Shown piece by piece: positions 30,094 to 39,953 of a stretch of 64,000 nucleotides of DNA. Origin of the DNA: DASQFQ01 sp963730115. GTDB lineage: Bacteria > Actinomycetota > Thermoleophilia > Solirubrobacterales > Solirubrobacteraceae. Under the pieces are notes generated by a model, which was not told the DNA's origin, did not search any database, and was given only the letters and a program-made list of their open reading frames with translations. The translations under genes were made by a program, and so were the position numbers. Positions within the stretch are counted from its first letter, which is position 1. Every line of letters begins with the position of its first letter. The stretch spans positions 496,001 to 560,000 of the forward strand of contig CAVSQM010000012.1 in the NCBI GenBank assembly GCA_963730115.1, read 5' to 3'.

Positions 30094-31073
30094 TACTTGT
30101 TCTGGCGCCGGGCGGGTCGGAGCTCGGGCGCCTGGAGCTGCGAGTGCTCGTCGTAGGCGGCGACGATCCGCTGGACGAGCTTGTGGCGCACGACGTCCTC
30201 GCCGCCGAAGCGGATGAACTCGATGCCCTCGACGCCGGTGAGGATGTCGTTGACCACGATCAGCCCGGACTTCTGGTCGCGCGGCAGGTCGACCTGGGTG
30301 ATGTCGCCGGTGACGACCATCCGCGAGCCGAAGCCGAGCCGGGTGAGGAACATCTTCATCTGCTCAGGGCTCGTGTTCTGGGCCTCGTCGAGGATCACGA
30401 ACGAGTCGTTGAGCGTGCGGCCGCGCATGAAGGCGAGCGGGGCGACCTCGATCACCGCGCGCTCGAGGTGGGCGGCGACGCGCTCGGCGTCGAGCATGTC
30501 GTGCAGCGCGTCGAACAGCGGGCGCAGGTACGGGTCGACCTTGGCCATCAGGTCGCCGGGCAGGAAGCCGAGGCGCTCGCCGGCCTCGACCGCGGGGCGG
30601 GTGAGGATGATCCGGTTGACCTCGCGCTTGGACAGCGCGGCGACGGCCATCGCGATGGCCAGGAACGTCTTGCCGGTGCCGGCCGGGCCGACGCCGAAGG
30701 TGATCGTCGAGCGGCGGATCGCGTCGACGTACTTCTTCTGGTTGACCGACTTCGGCGCCACCTTGAGGTTGCGGTGGCGCCAGACGACGTCCTCGAGCAC
30801 CTGGGCGGGCGACTCGCGCTCGTCGAGCACGCGCGCGACCGACTCGATGGTGGCGGGGCCGATCTCGTGGCCGCGGGCGACGAGCGAGGACAGCTCGCGC
30901 ACGACGGTGGCGCCCGCCTGGACCGCGTCGGCGTCGCCGTCGAGCGTGACGACGTTGCCGCGGAGGTAGATGGCGCAGTCGAGGTGCTCCTCGAGCGTGC
31001 GCAGGATCTGGTCCTGCGCACCGGCAAGCTCGGCGGCGACGTCGTTGGAGAGCTCGAGCTGGCGGCGCGCCAC
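30093..31073 (-). CDS. phoH: PhoH-family ATPase/RNA helicase-like protein
   Basis: A 326-residue protein with an N-terminal KH-like region and a P-loop ATPase: Walker A GPAGTGKTFLA, RPAVEAGERLGFLPGDLMAK, Walker B SFVILDEAQNTSPEQ, and TGDITQVDLPR. PhoH-like proteins are predicted RNA-handling ATPases, often next to ybeY. The GTG start at 31073 overlaps the yqeY-like stop by one base. Confidence 0.94.
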   Translation of the reverse strand: MARRQLELSNDVAAELAGAQDQILRTLEEHLDCAIYLRGNVVTLDGDADAVQAGATVVRELSSLVARGHEIGPATIESVARVLDERESPAQVLEDVVWRHRNLKVAPKSVNQKKYVDAIRRSTITFGVGPAGTGKTFLAIAMAVAALSKREVNRIILTRPAVEAGERLGFLPGDLMAKVDPYLRPLFDALHDMLDAERVAAHLERAVIEVAPLAFMRGRTLNDSFVILDEAQNTSPEQMKMFLTRLGFGSRMVVTGDITQVDLPRDQKSGLIVVNDILTGVEGIEFIRFGGEDVVRHKLVQRIVAAYDEHSQLQAPELRPARRQNK

Positions 31074-31510
31074 TAGGCGGTCAACGCCTCCTTGACCTTG
31101 CCGGACACGGCCTTGCCGTCGGCGCGGCCGCCGGCGGCGCTCATGACGTGCTTGATCGCCTTGCCCATGTCGCGCGGGCCCTCGGCGCCCGTCTCGGCGA
31201 TCGCGGCGGCGACGAGCGCGTCGAGCTCGTCGTCGGACAGCTCGGCGGGCAGGTAGGCCTCGATCGTCGTCGCCTCGTACGCCTCGGTCTCGGCGAGGTC
31301 GTCGCGCCCGGCGTCGCGGTAGGCGGCCTCGGACTCGCGGCGGCGCTTGCGCTCGCGGCGCAGGACGGCGAGCTCGTCGCCCTTGCCCTCCTTCGCGTCC
31401 TTCTGCAACTCGGAGACGACGAGCCGCAGCGCGGAGGCCCGGTGTCGGTCACCGGCCTTCATGGCCGCGTTCACGTCCGCCCTGATCTGCTCGGTGATCT
31501 GCACCTGCAT
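31073..31510 (-). CDS. GatB/YqeY-domain protein
   Basis: A 145-residue protein matching the YqeY family, with ALRLVVSELQ, EAYRDAGRDDLAETEAYE and IEAYLPAELSDDELDALV, ending in the typical GRADGKAVSGKVKEAL. It resembles the tRNA-binding tail of GatB amidotransferase. The ATG at 31510 precedes the standard motif. It is the first gene of the phoH-ybeY-era operon. Confidence 0.92.
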   Translation of the reverse strand: MQVQITEQIRADVNAAMKAGDRHRASALRLVVSELQKDAKEGKGDELAVLRRERKRRRESEAAYRDAGRDDLAETEAYEATTIEAYLPAELSDDELDALVAAAIAETGAEGPRDMGKAIKHVMSAAGGRADGKAVSGKVKEALTA

Positions 31511-31537
31511 CAAGGATACGACTCGCGGTGGCGCACG

Positions 31538-31576
31538 AAAAAGCGCCCCGGAACCTGGGCGCAGGCTCCGGGGCGC
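31538..31576 (-). terminator. Rho-independent terminator after flp
   Basis: A 10-base perfect stem (31543-31552 pairs with 31567-31576) with a 14-base loop is followed on the minus strand by five T (31538-31542). It ends the flp transcript before yqeY. It is the only canonical T-tailed terminator I see in the window. Confidence 0.8.
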
Positions 31577-31616
31577 GGTATCGGGACGCTCGGTCCCGAC
31601 GGTTTCGGCAGGTGGG

Positions 31617-31865
31617 CTAGCGGGTTTCCTTGCCGCCGGCGATCTTGTCGACCATGTCGCCCGCCGCCTTGGCGATCTTGCCGTCGACGTCAGCGGCGAT
31701 GAGGGCGCCGATGATGACGGCGACGACGAGCAGGATGCCCATGTACTCGGCCGCGGTCTGGCCGGACTGGTCGGCGACGCGGTTGCGAACACGAACGCCG
31801 GCGCTGTGAGCCTGGATGAAGAACTCGCGGTAGACGTTCTGCAGAGTGGTGGTGATGTCCGACAT
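31617..31865 (-). CDS. flp: Flp/Fap-type major pilin
   Basis: An 82-residue prepilin. The cleavage region SGQTAAEYMGILLVVAVI should be cut after Gly, leaving Glu at +5 and Tyr at +6 of the mature pilin as in Flp pilins, followed by one hydrophobic helix. The leader is unusually long, about 35 residues. A strong AGGGGG ribosome site lies 9 bases before the ATG. The gene has its own upstream region and terminator, apart from the tad operon. Confidence 0.9.
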   Translation of the reverse strand: MSDITTTLQNVYREFFIQAHSAGVRVRNRVADQSGQTAAEYMGILLVVAVIIGALIAADVDGKIAKAAGDMVDKIAGGKETR

Positions 31866-31942
31866 GGTGCTGAGCCCCCTGGAGTGGAGTTGACCGATTG
31901 ACTGCGGTCATTGTTCCCGTGGCTCTGCGGTCCTACGAGAGG

Positions 31943-31955
31943 CCGAGGGCTCAAC
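31943..31955 (-). promoter_or_regulatory. Candidate operator upstream of flp
   Basis: GTTGAGCCCTCGG on the minus strand, about 78-90 bases upstream of the flp ATG. The same motif with one change occurs at 39899-39911 and a shorter form at 39875-39886, between cpaB and tadG. It may coordinate pilin and assembly genes. No factor is known; the adjacent NarL-type regulator is a candidate. Confidence 0.4.
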
Positions 31956-31967
31956 TTCGAGGGGGCC

Positions 31968-31995
31968 GGGGGTCCCAAATCGGCGTGGGACCCCC
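31968..31995 (-). terminator. Hairpin after the response regulator gene
   Basis: A perfect 10-base stem (31968-31977 with 31986-31995, 8-base loop) lies 19 bases past the regulator stop on the minus strand. There is no T-run, so it is a possible factor-dependent terminator or an mRNA 3' stabiliser separating the tad/regulator operon from flp. Confidence 0.5.
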
Positions 31996-32014
31996 TGGGT
32001 CCCAGGGAGCTGCT

Positions 32015-32656
32015 TCAGGCGTCGCGAACGCCCAGCCAGAGCGCGATCGCCTCGGCCCGGGAGTGCACGCCGATCTTCTCGTAGATGCGCGAGAGGTGGT
32101 TCTTGACCGTCTTGTTGGTGATCACCAGCTCCTCGGCGATCTCGCGGTTCGAGTGGCCGCGCGCGAGCAGGTTGAGCACCTCGCGCTCGCGGGCGGTGAG
32201 CGAGCCGAGGCCGAGCTCGTCCTCGTCGTTGGACGGCCCGGGCGCGCGGCGGAGGACGTCGAAGACCGCCGGGGTGACGGCCGGCGAGAGCACCATCTCG
32301 CCGCGGGCGACGGCCTTGATCCGCCCCTCGAGCTCCTCGGGCTCGAAGCGGCCGTGGACGAGGTAGCCCGCCGCGCCGTTGCGGATCGCGCCGGTGACGA
32401 GGTGCTCGTCCTCGGAGTAGGACAGCATCAGGACCTTCGATCGCTGCGCGAGCGGGCCCGCGGCCGCGACGCCGTCCATGACCGGCATCCGCACGTCGAG
32501 GCAGACGACGTCGGGCTTGAGCTCCTCGGCCTTCGCGATCGCCTCGCGGCCGTCGCCGGCCTCCCCCACCACCTCGAGCCCGTCGGCCTCCGCGAGCAAC
32601 GACGCGATGCCGCGACGCACGATCGCGTTGTCGTCGACCAGGAGGATGCGGATCAT
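32015..32656 (-). CDS. NarL/LuxR-family response regulator
   Basis: A 213-residue regulator. The receiver has the acidic pair in LLVDDNAIVRRG, phosphoacceptor Asp in VVCLDVRMPVMDG and a conserved Ser in LMLSYSEDEH. The LuxR-type helix-turn-helix reads LTAREREVLNLLARGHSNREIA through NKTVKNHLSRIYEKIGVHSRAEA. The ATG overlaps the histidine kinase stop (ATGA). Its position at the end of the tad operon suggests control of the pilus. Confidence 0.93.
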   Translation of the reverse strand: MIRILLVDDNAIVRRGIASLLAEADGLEVVGEAGDGREAIAKAEELKPDVVCLDVRMPVMDGVAAAGPLAQRSKVLMLSYSEDEHLVTGAIRNGAAGYLVHGRFEPEELEGRIKAVARGEMVLSPAVTPAVFDVLRRAPGPSNDEDELGLGSLTAREREVLNLLARGHSNREIAEELVITNKTVKNHLSRIYEKIGVHSRAEAIALWLGVRDA

Positions 32657-33975
32657 CGCCAGGTGTAACCGGGGACGGAGCGGGTCGGCAGCGTATCGGC
32701 CGGCTCGGCCGGTGCCGGCTCCGCGGCCGGTTCTGGCGCCGGTGCCGGCTCCGCCGCCGGCTTCGCGGCCCGCGCCTTGCGCGCCACCGGGGCCGGCTTC
32801 CGCGCGGGCGCCGGCGCAGGCACAGGCGCCTCGGCGGGCATCCACACCGACAGCACGCAGCCCTCCCCCGGCGCCGACTCGACGCTGAGGTCCCCGCCCG
32901 CCAGCTGCGCGCGCTCGCGCATGCCGGTCACCCCGAAATGACGGCCGCGAGCGAGCTCCTCGAGCTCGTCGGGCATGTCGAAGCCCTGCCCGTCGTCGAT
33001 CACGGTCAGCACCGCGCGGCCCCCGAGCCGCCGCAGCCGCACCGTGACCAGCCCGGCGCGCGCGTGCCGCTCGACGTTGCCGAGCGCCTCGCGCAGGATC
33101 CACTCGAGCTCGCGCGCCGCCACCGGGTGCAGCTCGCCGACCTCCTCGACCATCAGCTCCACGCGCACGCCGGTCGACTCGGCCCAGCGCCGCGCCTCGG
33201 CCTGCAGCGCGGCGTCCAGCGGCAGCTGCTCGCCCGCGTCCGAGCGCAGGCCGACGATGATCTCGCGCGCCTCGCGCGTCGCCTGCCGCGCGTCCTCGGC
33301 CAGCCGCCGCGCCTCCTCGGCCGCGCCTTCCGGATCGCGCTCGATCCGCCGCGCCAGCGCCAGCGCCGCGAAGCCCATGCCCGACACGGTCTTGGCCAGC
33401 GAGTCGTGCATGTCGCGCGCCAGCCGCGCGCGCTCGGACTGGGAGGCGAGCTCCGACTCGGTCTCGGCCTGGCGGTCGAGCAGCCCGCGCAGCGCCGCCC
33501 CCGCCGCGGCGATCAGCGGATAGAAGGCCGGCATGACCAGCGTGGCCGCCTCCTCGTCGCGCACGTTCACGACCCAGAAGTAGACGCCGATCAGCATCAC
33601 CGAGAACAGCGCCGCGCCAGGCCAGCCGTAGATCAGCCCGCCCAGGAGCGCGGACCCGAGCGTGTAGTAGAAGAACGGCGAGTTGACGCCGGTCATCAGG
33701 AGGATCAGCGTCGCCAGCACCAGCTCGGCCGCCAGGTAGCCCGGGTGGCGCACCAACGCCGGCCCGACGCGATCCCAGAACAGCAGCGGGATGGCGGTGG
33801 TGATCGCCGCCATCAGGATCGCCACCGCGGGCAGCGTGCGGTCGCCGTTCTCGCCCCACAGCGCGACGACCGTCATGAGCAGGATCCCGGCCCGGAACGT
33901 GAGGATCCCCTTGCAGGCCGACTCGAGCCAGCCGCCGGCACCGCCCTCACCTCGCGCGAGGATCCGCTCAGCCAC
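32653..33975 (-). CDS. Sensor histidine kinase, HisKA_3 type
   Basis: A 440-residue kinase with about five transmembrane segments in the first 170 residues. The dimerisation/phosphoacceptor helix contains RARLARDMHDSLAKTVSG (His acceptor). A HATPase domain follows with REALGNVERHA and DDGQGFD. A Pro/Ala/Glu-rich C-terminal tail of about 60 residues is unusual. The start is GTG at 33975, overlapping tadC by 8 bases, so the two-component system is translated with the pilus genes. Confidence 0.9.
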   Translation of the reverse strand: MAERILARGEGGAGGWLESACKGILTFRAGILLMTVVALWGENGDRTLPAVAILMAAITTAIPLLFWDRVGPALVRHPGYLAAELVLATLILLMTGVNSPFFYYTLGSALLGGLIYGWPGAALFSVMLIGVYFWVVNVRDEEAATLVMPAFYPLIAAAGAALRGLLDRQAETESELASQSERARLARDMHDSLAKTVSGMGFAALALARRIERDPEGAAEEARRLAEDARQATREAREIIVGLRSDAGEQLPLDAALQAEARRWAESTGVRVELMVEEVGELHPVAARELEWILREALGNVERHARAGLVTVRLRRLGGRAVLTVIDDGQGFDMPDELEELARGRHFGVTGMRERAQLAGGDLSVESAPGEGCVLSVWMPAEAPVPAPAPARKPAPVARKARAAKPAAEPAPAPEPAAEPAPAEPADTLPTRSVPGYTWR

Positions 33976-34876
33976 CGCCGAGGACTCCGGAGTCGAGGAT
34001 GTCGGTGCCGAGGATCATCGAGGTGAGGATGAGGATGATCGACCCGGGGACGATCAGCGTCGTCACGATCAGCGAGATCCGCGGCGCGGCCCGCGCCGCC
34101 CGCCGCCGCGCGTTCTGGGCAGCGCTGCGCCGCATGTCCAGCGCGATGTCGTTGAGCGCCTCCGACAGCGGGACGCCGAGCTCCTCCGCCTGCAGCTGCG
34201 CGCCGACGAACGTCGACAGCGACTCGGAGTCGTTGCGCGTCCGCAGGGCAAGGAAGGCGTCGCGCCGCGTCGCGCCCAGGTCCATCGAGCGCAGCGCGGT
34301 GAGGATCTCCTCGCCCGCCGGCCCGCCCAGCGACTCCGCCACCCGTTGCAGCGCGCTGCGGTAGCCGAGCCCGGCGCGCACGGTCACCGCGAGGATGTCG
34401 AGGAAGTCCGGCAGGTCGCGCTCGATCCGCTCCTGCCGCAGCCGGCCCGAGCGCGCGAGCAGGATGTCGGGCAGGAACCAGGCGGTGAACGCGGCCAGGA
34501 AGGCGATCAGCCAGGAGCCGCCGATGATGGCCAGGAAGCCGAAGAAGCCGCCCGCCAGCAGCGCCAGCGCGCCCTTGGTCCCGATGAAGCCCTGCACGGT
34601 CAGCCCGCCCGGGCGGCCGGCGAGGTCGAGCCGGCGCGCGATCGCCTCGCGCCGCGAGAGCCGGATCCCCGGCGCCAGCCGCGGCCCGAGCCGCGACGCC
34701 ATCCGGTCGACGATGCGCCGGATCAGCGAGCGCCGCCGCCCGCCCGCGGTCTCGGCCCCGGTGCGCGCCGCCAGCCGGTCGACCGGCCCGCGGTCGAGCA
34801 GCATCGGCACCGACAGCAGCGCGACGCTGACGCACGCCGCCGCGAGCAGCCCGGCGAGCAGCGGGGTGAGACTCAC
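33968..34876 (-). CDS. tadC: Tad pilus inner-membrane platform protein TadC
   Basis: A 302-residue type II secretion F-domain protein with membrane helices at the N-terminus, middle and C-terminus. Features are LPDFLDILAVTVRAGLGYRSALQRVA and LGVPLSEALNDIALDMR. The GTG start at 34876 overlaps the tadB stop (GTGA). A stop-free frame continues upstream to 36457, but that is read-through of the tadB region. Confidence 0.88.
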   Translation of the reverse strand: MSLTPLLAGLLAAACVSVALLSVPMLLDRGPVDRLAARTGAETAGGRRRSLIRRIVDRMASRLGPRLAPGIRLSRREAIARRLDLAGRPGGLTVQGFIGTKGALALLAGGFFGFLAIIGGSWLIAFLAAFTAWFLPDILLARSGRLRQERIERDLPDFLDILAVTVRAGLGYRSALQRVAESLGGPAGEEILTALRSMDLGATRRDAFLALRTRNDSESLSTFVGAQLQAEELGVPLSEALNDIALDMRRSAAQNARRRAARAAPRISLIVTTLIVPGSIILILTSMILGTDILDSGVLGGG

Positions 34877-35805
34877 ACGTCCACCCTGGTCGAGGCCCGG
34901 ATCAGCACGAACGCGATCGCCCACAGCGTGCCCGCCACGCCGAGCGCGAGCAGCCCCGGCAGCGACGAGGTCATCTCGCGCATCACGCCCGGGGTGAAGA
35001 GGTTCATCAGCACGATCGTCGCGATGCCGATGCCCGCCACCACGTAGGAGGTGAACACCGAGCCCGAGAGCACCGTGCGGATCTCGCGGATCAGGTCCTT
35101 GCGCGCCTCGAGCGTCCCGCCCAGCTCCTGCAGCGCCCGCACGGTGTCGCCGCCCGCGCGCTGCTGGATCACGATCGTGGTCATCAGCACCGCCACCTCG
35201 CGCGACGGCAGCCGCTCCTGCAGGCGCTCGAGCGCGCGGTCGAGCGGCTGGCCGAGCCGCATCTCCTGCACCACGCTGGCCATCTCCGACGCCGCGGGAT
35301 CGTCGAGCTCGCGGGCCGCCATCTGCACGGCGCCGGCGATCGAGAGCCCGGCCTGGGTGCCGTTGGAGAGCATCCGCGCGAGGTCGGGGAGCTGGTCCAT
35401 GAACGCGTCGCGCCGCTTGGCCCGCGCGCGCTCGACGTACCAGCGCATCCCCAGCACGACGAACACGTAGCCGAGGATGAAGGCGACGAGCGGCGGCACG
35501 AGCAGCGTCAGCAGGAAGCCCAGCAGCAGCCCGCCGACGACGACGATCGCCACCGCGTCGACCGGCGACAGCGGCCCGCCCGAGGCGCGCAGCCAGTTCG
35601 CCAGCTTCTGCCCCGAGCGCATGCGGCGCAGCCGGGCGTCGAAGCGCTCCAGCGCGGCGCGATAGGCACTGCCGCTGCCCTCCTCGCGCCCGCGCGCGGC
35701 CAGCGCCGCGCGGCGGTTGGAGCCGCCGACCCACAGCGTCGCGCCGATCAGCGCGAGCACCATGACGGCGAGCAGCAGGAGCAGCGCGAGCGTGTCCTTC
35801 TCCAC
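34873..35805 (-). CDS. tadB: Tad pilus inner-membrane platform protein TadB
   Basis: A 310-residue T2SF-domain protein: one N-terminal helix, a helix pair near residues 85-125, LPDLARMLSNGTQAGLSIAGAVQMAA, VLMTTIVIQQRAGGDTVRALQEL, and two C-terminal helices. It forms the platform with TadC. The GTG start at 35805 follows directly on a TAA in the same frame, the probable end of tadA. Confidence 0.9.
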   Translation of the reverse strand: MEKDTLALLLLLAVMVLALIGATLWVGGSNRRAALAARGREEGSGSAYRAALERFDARLRRMRSGQKLANWLRASGGPLSPVDAVAIVVVGGLLLGFLLTLLVPPLVAFILGYVFVVLGMRWYVERARAKRRDAFMDQLPDLARMLSNGTQAGLSIAGAVQMAARELDDPAASEMASVVQEMRLGQPLDRALERLQERLPSREVAVLMTTIVIQQRAGGDTVRALQELGGTLEARKDLIREIRTVLSGSVFTSYVVAGIGIATIVLMNLFTPGVMREMTSSLPGLLALGVAGTLWAIAFVLIRASTRVDV

Positions 35806-37147
<1,342 letters not shown>

Positions 37148-37148
<1 letters not shown>

Positions 37149-37495
37149 CAGGAAGGCAGCTCCGCGGAGCGGGTGGCGATCAGCTGGTCCGAGTGCAGCA
37201 GCCCGGGGACGAGCAGCGGCATCCGCACCTTGACGGTGACCTTGTCGCCCTTGACGTCGATCTTCTCGATCGTCTTCTGGAGCGGCTTCGAGAGCGCGTT
37301 CTTGGCCGCCTTCTCGGCGTCGCCGCCGCGGCCCTCGACGCGGCTCCCGGTGCGCGCGGCGTTGGAGACCTGCGTGTAGGTCCAGGCCGCGAGGCAGACC
37401 TGCCACACGATCACGGTCAGCAGCAGCAGCCAGACCATCATGCCCATCAGCTCCGCGGACGCCTGGCCCGACTCGTCGAGCAGCCGCGCCCTCAT
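37148..37495 (-). CDS. TadE-like pseudopilin
   Basis: A 115-residue protein with ESGQASAELMGMMVWLLLL, a prepilin-like site (Gly then Gln, Glu at +5 of the mature form) ahead of one hydrophobic helix. Then come QVSNAARTGSRVEGRGGD and a small beta-rich C-terminal region (VTVKVRMPLLVPGL). The overlaps ATGA at its start and TGATG at its end embed it between the TadZ-TadE fusion and tadA. Confidence 0.82.
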
Positions 37496-39114
37496 GACTT
37501 CGGCTCCGGCGTCTTGACCTGCGAGGGCGGGAGCGGGTTCTCCTCGATCGACGTCGAGGCGTGGTCGGAGACCTCGAACGGGCTCTTGAGCCCCGGGAGC
37601 ACGACGGGGACGACGAGCTTCACGTTGACGGTGACGGGGTCGTCCTTGTCGATCTCGATCCTGGCGCCCTTGCGCCACGCCTTCGGGAGGTCCTCCTCCG
37701 CGGCGTCGCGGTACGGCTTGTCCGTCTTGGTGTCGACCGTGTTGACCGCGAGCTCGCGCGCGCCCTCGCGCGCCGCGTGGCCGGCGAGCAGGTAGGTGTA
37801 GCCGAGCAGCCCCATCTGCCACAGCGCGAGCACCACCAGCCCCAGCGGCAGCAGCAGGCCCATCATCTCGGCGCTGCCCTGGCCGCGCTCGCCGCCGAGC
37901 CGGGCCAGCAGGCCGCGCGGCTCCGACGGGTCCGTGTCGGGGTCCTCCCCGGTCGCGGGCACGGCGTCGGCCTCGTCGAGCAGGTGGTCGAAGCTCGCGC
38001 GCAGCTTCGCGTCTTCCATACGTGCCGGTGTACCCGTATTGACCGCCGCCTCGAAGGCGGAGAAGTCGGCGGGGATGGTCGTCTTGGCCAGCCTGCCGGC
38101 GATCACCTTGCGCGCGAGGTCGGGCTGGACCTCGAGCTTGCGCGACGCGCGGTTGAGCACGACGAGCACGTCCTCGTCGTCCTCCCGCACCTGCAGGCGC
38201 TTCCAGAGGTCGAACAGCCGCTTGACGCCGCGCAGCGAGACGACGTCGGGCTGGGTGACGATCAGCACGCGGTTGGCGATCTCGGCGCCGATCGCGCTCG
38301 CCTCGGACACCTGGGCGCCGATGTCGACGATCGTCAGCGCGTGGCGGGCCTTGACCGCCGAGAGGATCGGGCGCGCGGCGAGCGCGTTGACCTCCTCGGC
38401 GCGCTCCCCGTCGTCCGGCGCGAGCAGGACGCGGAAGCCCTCCTTGTGGGTGTAGAGCGTCTCCTGCAGGTGGCGCACGGAGATCTCGTCGGCGACCTCG
38501 ACGAGGTCGACCACCGAGCGCCGGTAGGGCATGTCCAGGAACGAGCGGAAGTCGCCCTTCTGGAGGTCGAAGTCGACGAGGCAGACCGGGCGGCCGGGCG
38601 CCGCGCGCACCGCCGCCAGCGCGAGCTGGAGGCAGACGGTGGTGGTGCCGACGCCGCCCTTGGCGCCCGCCACGGCGATCAGCTGGCCGCCGAGCGCCGC
38701 GCCGGCCGACTCCTCCCCGGCGACGCGGTCGCGCAGCGTGCGCGACCACTGCGAGGCGGCGCGCACGCTGGCCTCGAGCTGCTCGAGCGACAGCGGCAGC
38801 GAGACGACGTCGCGCAGCCCGGCCTGCATCGCGGCGCGGAACATCTCCGGCGAGTCGTCGGCGGCGATCAGGACGAGCCCGACCTCGGGGAAGCTCGAGC
38901 CGATCTCGCGCGCCACGTCGAGCACCGGCACGGCGCCGAGCGCGTCGTGCAGGACGACGACGTCGACCTCGAGCCGGCGCAGCGCGCGCGCCAGCTCCTC
39001 GGCGTCGGACACGCGGTCGACGACCTGCAGCTCCTCGCCCTCGCCGGCGAGCGCCGACGCGCTCTGGGCGAGCTCCGCGTCGGCGATCGCGAGCAGCAGG
39101 CGGTGCTGGGTCAT
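37492..39114 (-). CDS. TadZ/CpaE-like ATPase fused to a TadE-like pseudopilin
   Basis: A 540-residue protein. Residues 1-120 form a receiver-like domain without a clear phosphoacceptor pattern. Residues 140-385 form a MinD/ParA-type ATPase with GAKGGVGTT at 150-158 and VDFDLQKGDF, as in TadZ, which localises Tad pili. After an acidic linker, residues 409-540 read ERGQGSAEMMGLLLPLGLVV, a prepilin-like site plus one helix and a TadE-type domain. No stop or frame change separates the halves. Cleavage after Gly411 would release the cytoplasmic ATPase from the pseudopilin. Confidence 0.85.
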   Translation of the reverse strand: MTQHRLLLAIADAELAQSASALAGEGEELQVVDRVSDAEELARALRRLEVDVVVLHDALGAVPVLDVAREIGSSFPEVGLVLIAADDSPEMFRAAMQAGLRDVVSLPLSLEQLEASVRAASQWSRTLRDRVAGEESAGAALGGQLIAVAGAKGGVGTTTVCLQLALAAVRAAPGRPVCLVDFDLQKGDFRSFLDMPYRRSVVDLVEVADEISVRHLQETLYTHKEGFRVLLAPDDGERAEEVNALAARPILSAVKARHALTIVDIGAQVSEASAIGAEIANRVLIVTQPDVVSLRGVKRLFDLWKRLQVREDDEDVLVVLNRASRKLEVQPDLARKVIAGRLAKTTIPADFSAFEAAVNTGTPARMEDAKLRASFDHLLDEADAVPATGEDPDTDPSEPRGLLARLGGERGQGSAEMMGLLLPLGLVVLALWQMGLLGYTYLLAGHAAREGARELAVNTVDTKTDKPYRDAAEEDLPKAWRKGARIEIDKDDPVTVNVKLVVPVVLPGLKSPFEVSDHASTSIEENPLPPSQVKTPEPKS

Positions 39115-39824
39115 CGCAGCTCGGGCCGCGTGTAGGTCTTCTCGTTCTTCTTCAGCGGCGCGATGTCGCCCGGCCGCCGGAGCGCCAGGCGGACCTCCTG
39201 GGCGAACGACTCGGCCTCGGTGACCTGCAGCTGCTGCTTCGGCGTCAGCGCGAACGTGACCGGCACGACCTCCTGCGGGTCGGACTCGGCCTGCTGCACG
39301 CCGCGGCCGCCCTTCAGCTGCGCCTGGCCGACCTCGATGATGCGCGCGGCGGGCACGACGACGGTCGAGCGCGGGGAGATGCCGCGCTCCGGGTCGCCCT
39401 CGAAGGTGCCGACGATGTCGACCACGGAATCAGGGCCGATCTTGCCCGCGACGCCGGTCTCGGCGTCGACGAGGATGGCCACCTCGCGCTGGCCGGGACC
39501 GAGGTCGGGCGGCGAGACCAGCATGTCGCGCTGGAGCAGCGAGTCGGGCTGGAGGTCGGTGCCGGCGACGTAGCCGACGAGCTGCGAGCGGTCGCGGAGC
39601 GCGGTGCGCGGGGCCCAGCGCCGCGGCATCGTGATCTCGGTGACGGCGTCGTCGGGGATCGACTCGAACGCCTTCACGGGCTTGGACAGGGTGAGCAGCT
39701 TGATCTTGGGATCGACCTCGGTGCGGACGTCGGAGACGTAGGAGGCGACGAGGACGAAGACGGCGAGCAGCCCCAGACCGGAGAGAACCAGCAGGAGCAG
39801 GCCGCGACGTTGGCGAGGATTCAT
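39111..39824 (-). CDS. cpaB: CpaB/RcpC-like Flp pilus assembly protein (SAF domain)
   Basis: A 237-residue protein with an N-terminal membrane helix (LLLLVLSGLGLLAVFVLVAS) and a SAF-type domain. Typical features are KAFESIPDDAVTEITMPRRWAP, LVGYVAGTDLQPDSLLQRDML and VDAETGVAGKIGPDSVVDIVGTF. It is the first gene of the tad operon. A TATTTT -10 lies 8 bases before the ATG, suggesting a leaderless mRNA. Confidence 0.87.
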   Translation of the reverse strand: MNPRQRRGLLLLVLSGLGLLAVFVLVASYVSDVRTEVDPKIKLLTLSKPVKAFESIPDDAVTEITMPRRWAPRTALRDRSQLVGYVAGTDLQPDSLLQRDMLVSPPDLGPGQREVAILVDAETGVAGKIGPDSVVDIVGTFEGDPERGISPRSTVVVPAARIIEVGQAQLKGGRGVQQAESDPQEVVPVTFALTPKQQLQVTEAESFAQEVRLALRRPGDIAPLKKNEKTYTRPELR

Positions 39825-39832
39825 CGCCCTTG

Positions 39833-39838
39833 AAAATA
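39833..39838 (-). promoter_or_regulatory. Predicted -10 box of the tad operon (cpaB)
   Basis: TATTTT on the minus strand, 8 bases upstream of the cpaB ATG, in the A/T-richest part of this intergenic region. It fits a leaderless start; no clear -35 is seen. Confidence 0.35.
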
Positions 39839-39874
39839 CGGACTGTCCAGTGGTTTGGAAGGTCCCAGCGAAAG

Positions 39875-39911
39875 GTTGAGCCCTGGTCCCGGACGAATGT
39901 TGAGTCCTCGG
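39875..39911 (+). promoter_or_regulatory. Paired candidate operator between cpaB and tadG
   Basis: Two direct copies of a motif: GTTGAGCCCTGG at 39875-39886 and GTTGAGTCCTCGG at 39899-39911, with starts 24 bases apart. A 13-base relative lies upstream of flp (31943-31955, minus strand). The pair sits 43 bases before the tadG start and about 50 bases from the cpaB start, well placed to control both. The rest of the 39825-39953 gap holds only -10-like boxes. Confidence 0.4.
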
Positions 39912-39953
39912 ACCCAGGCTCGGCGGCCAGGGCGCCTCTACGCTGCCGAGACG

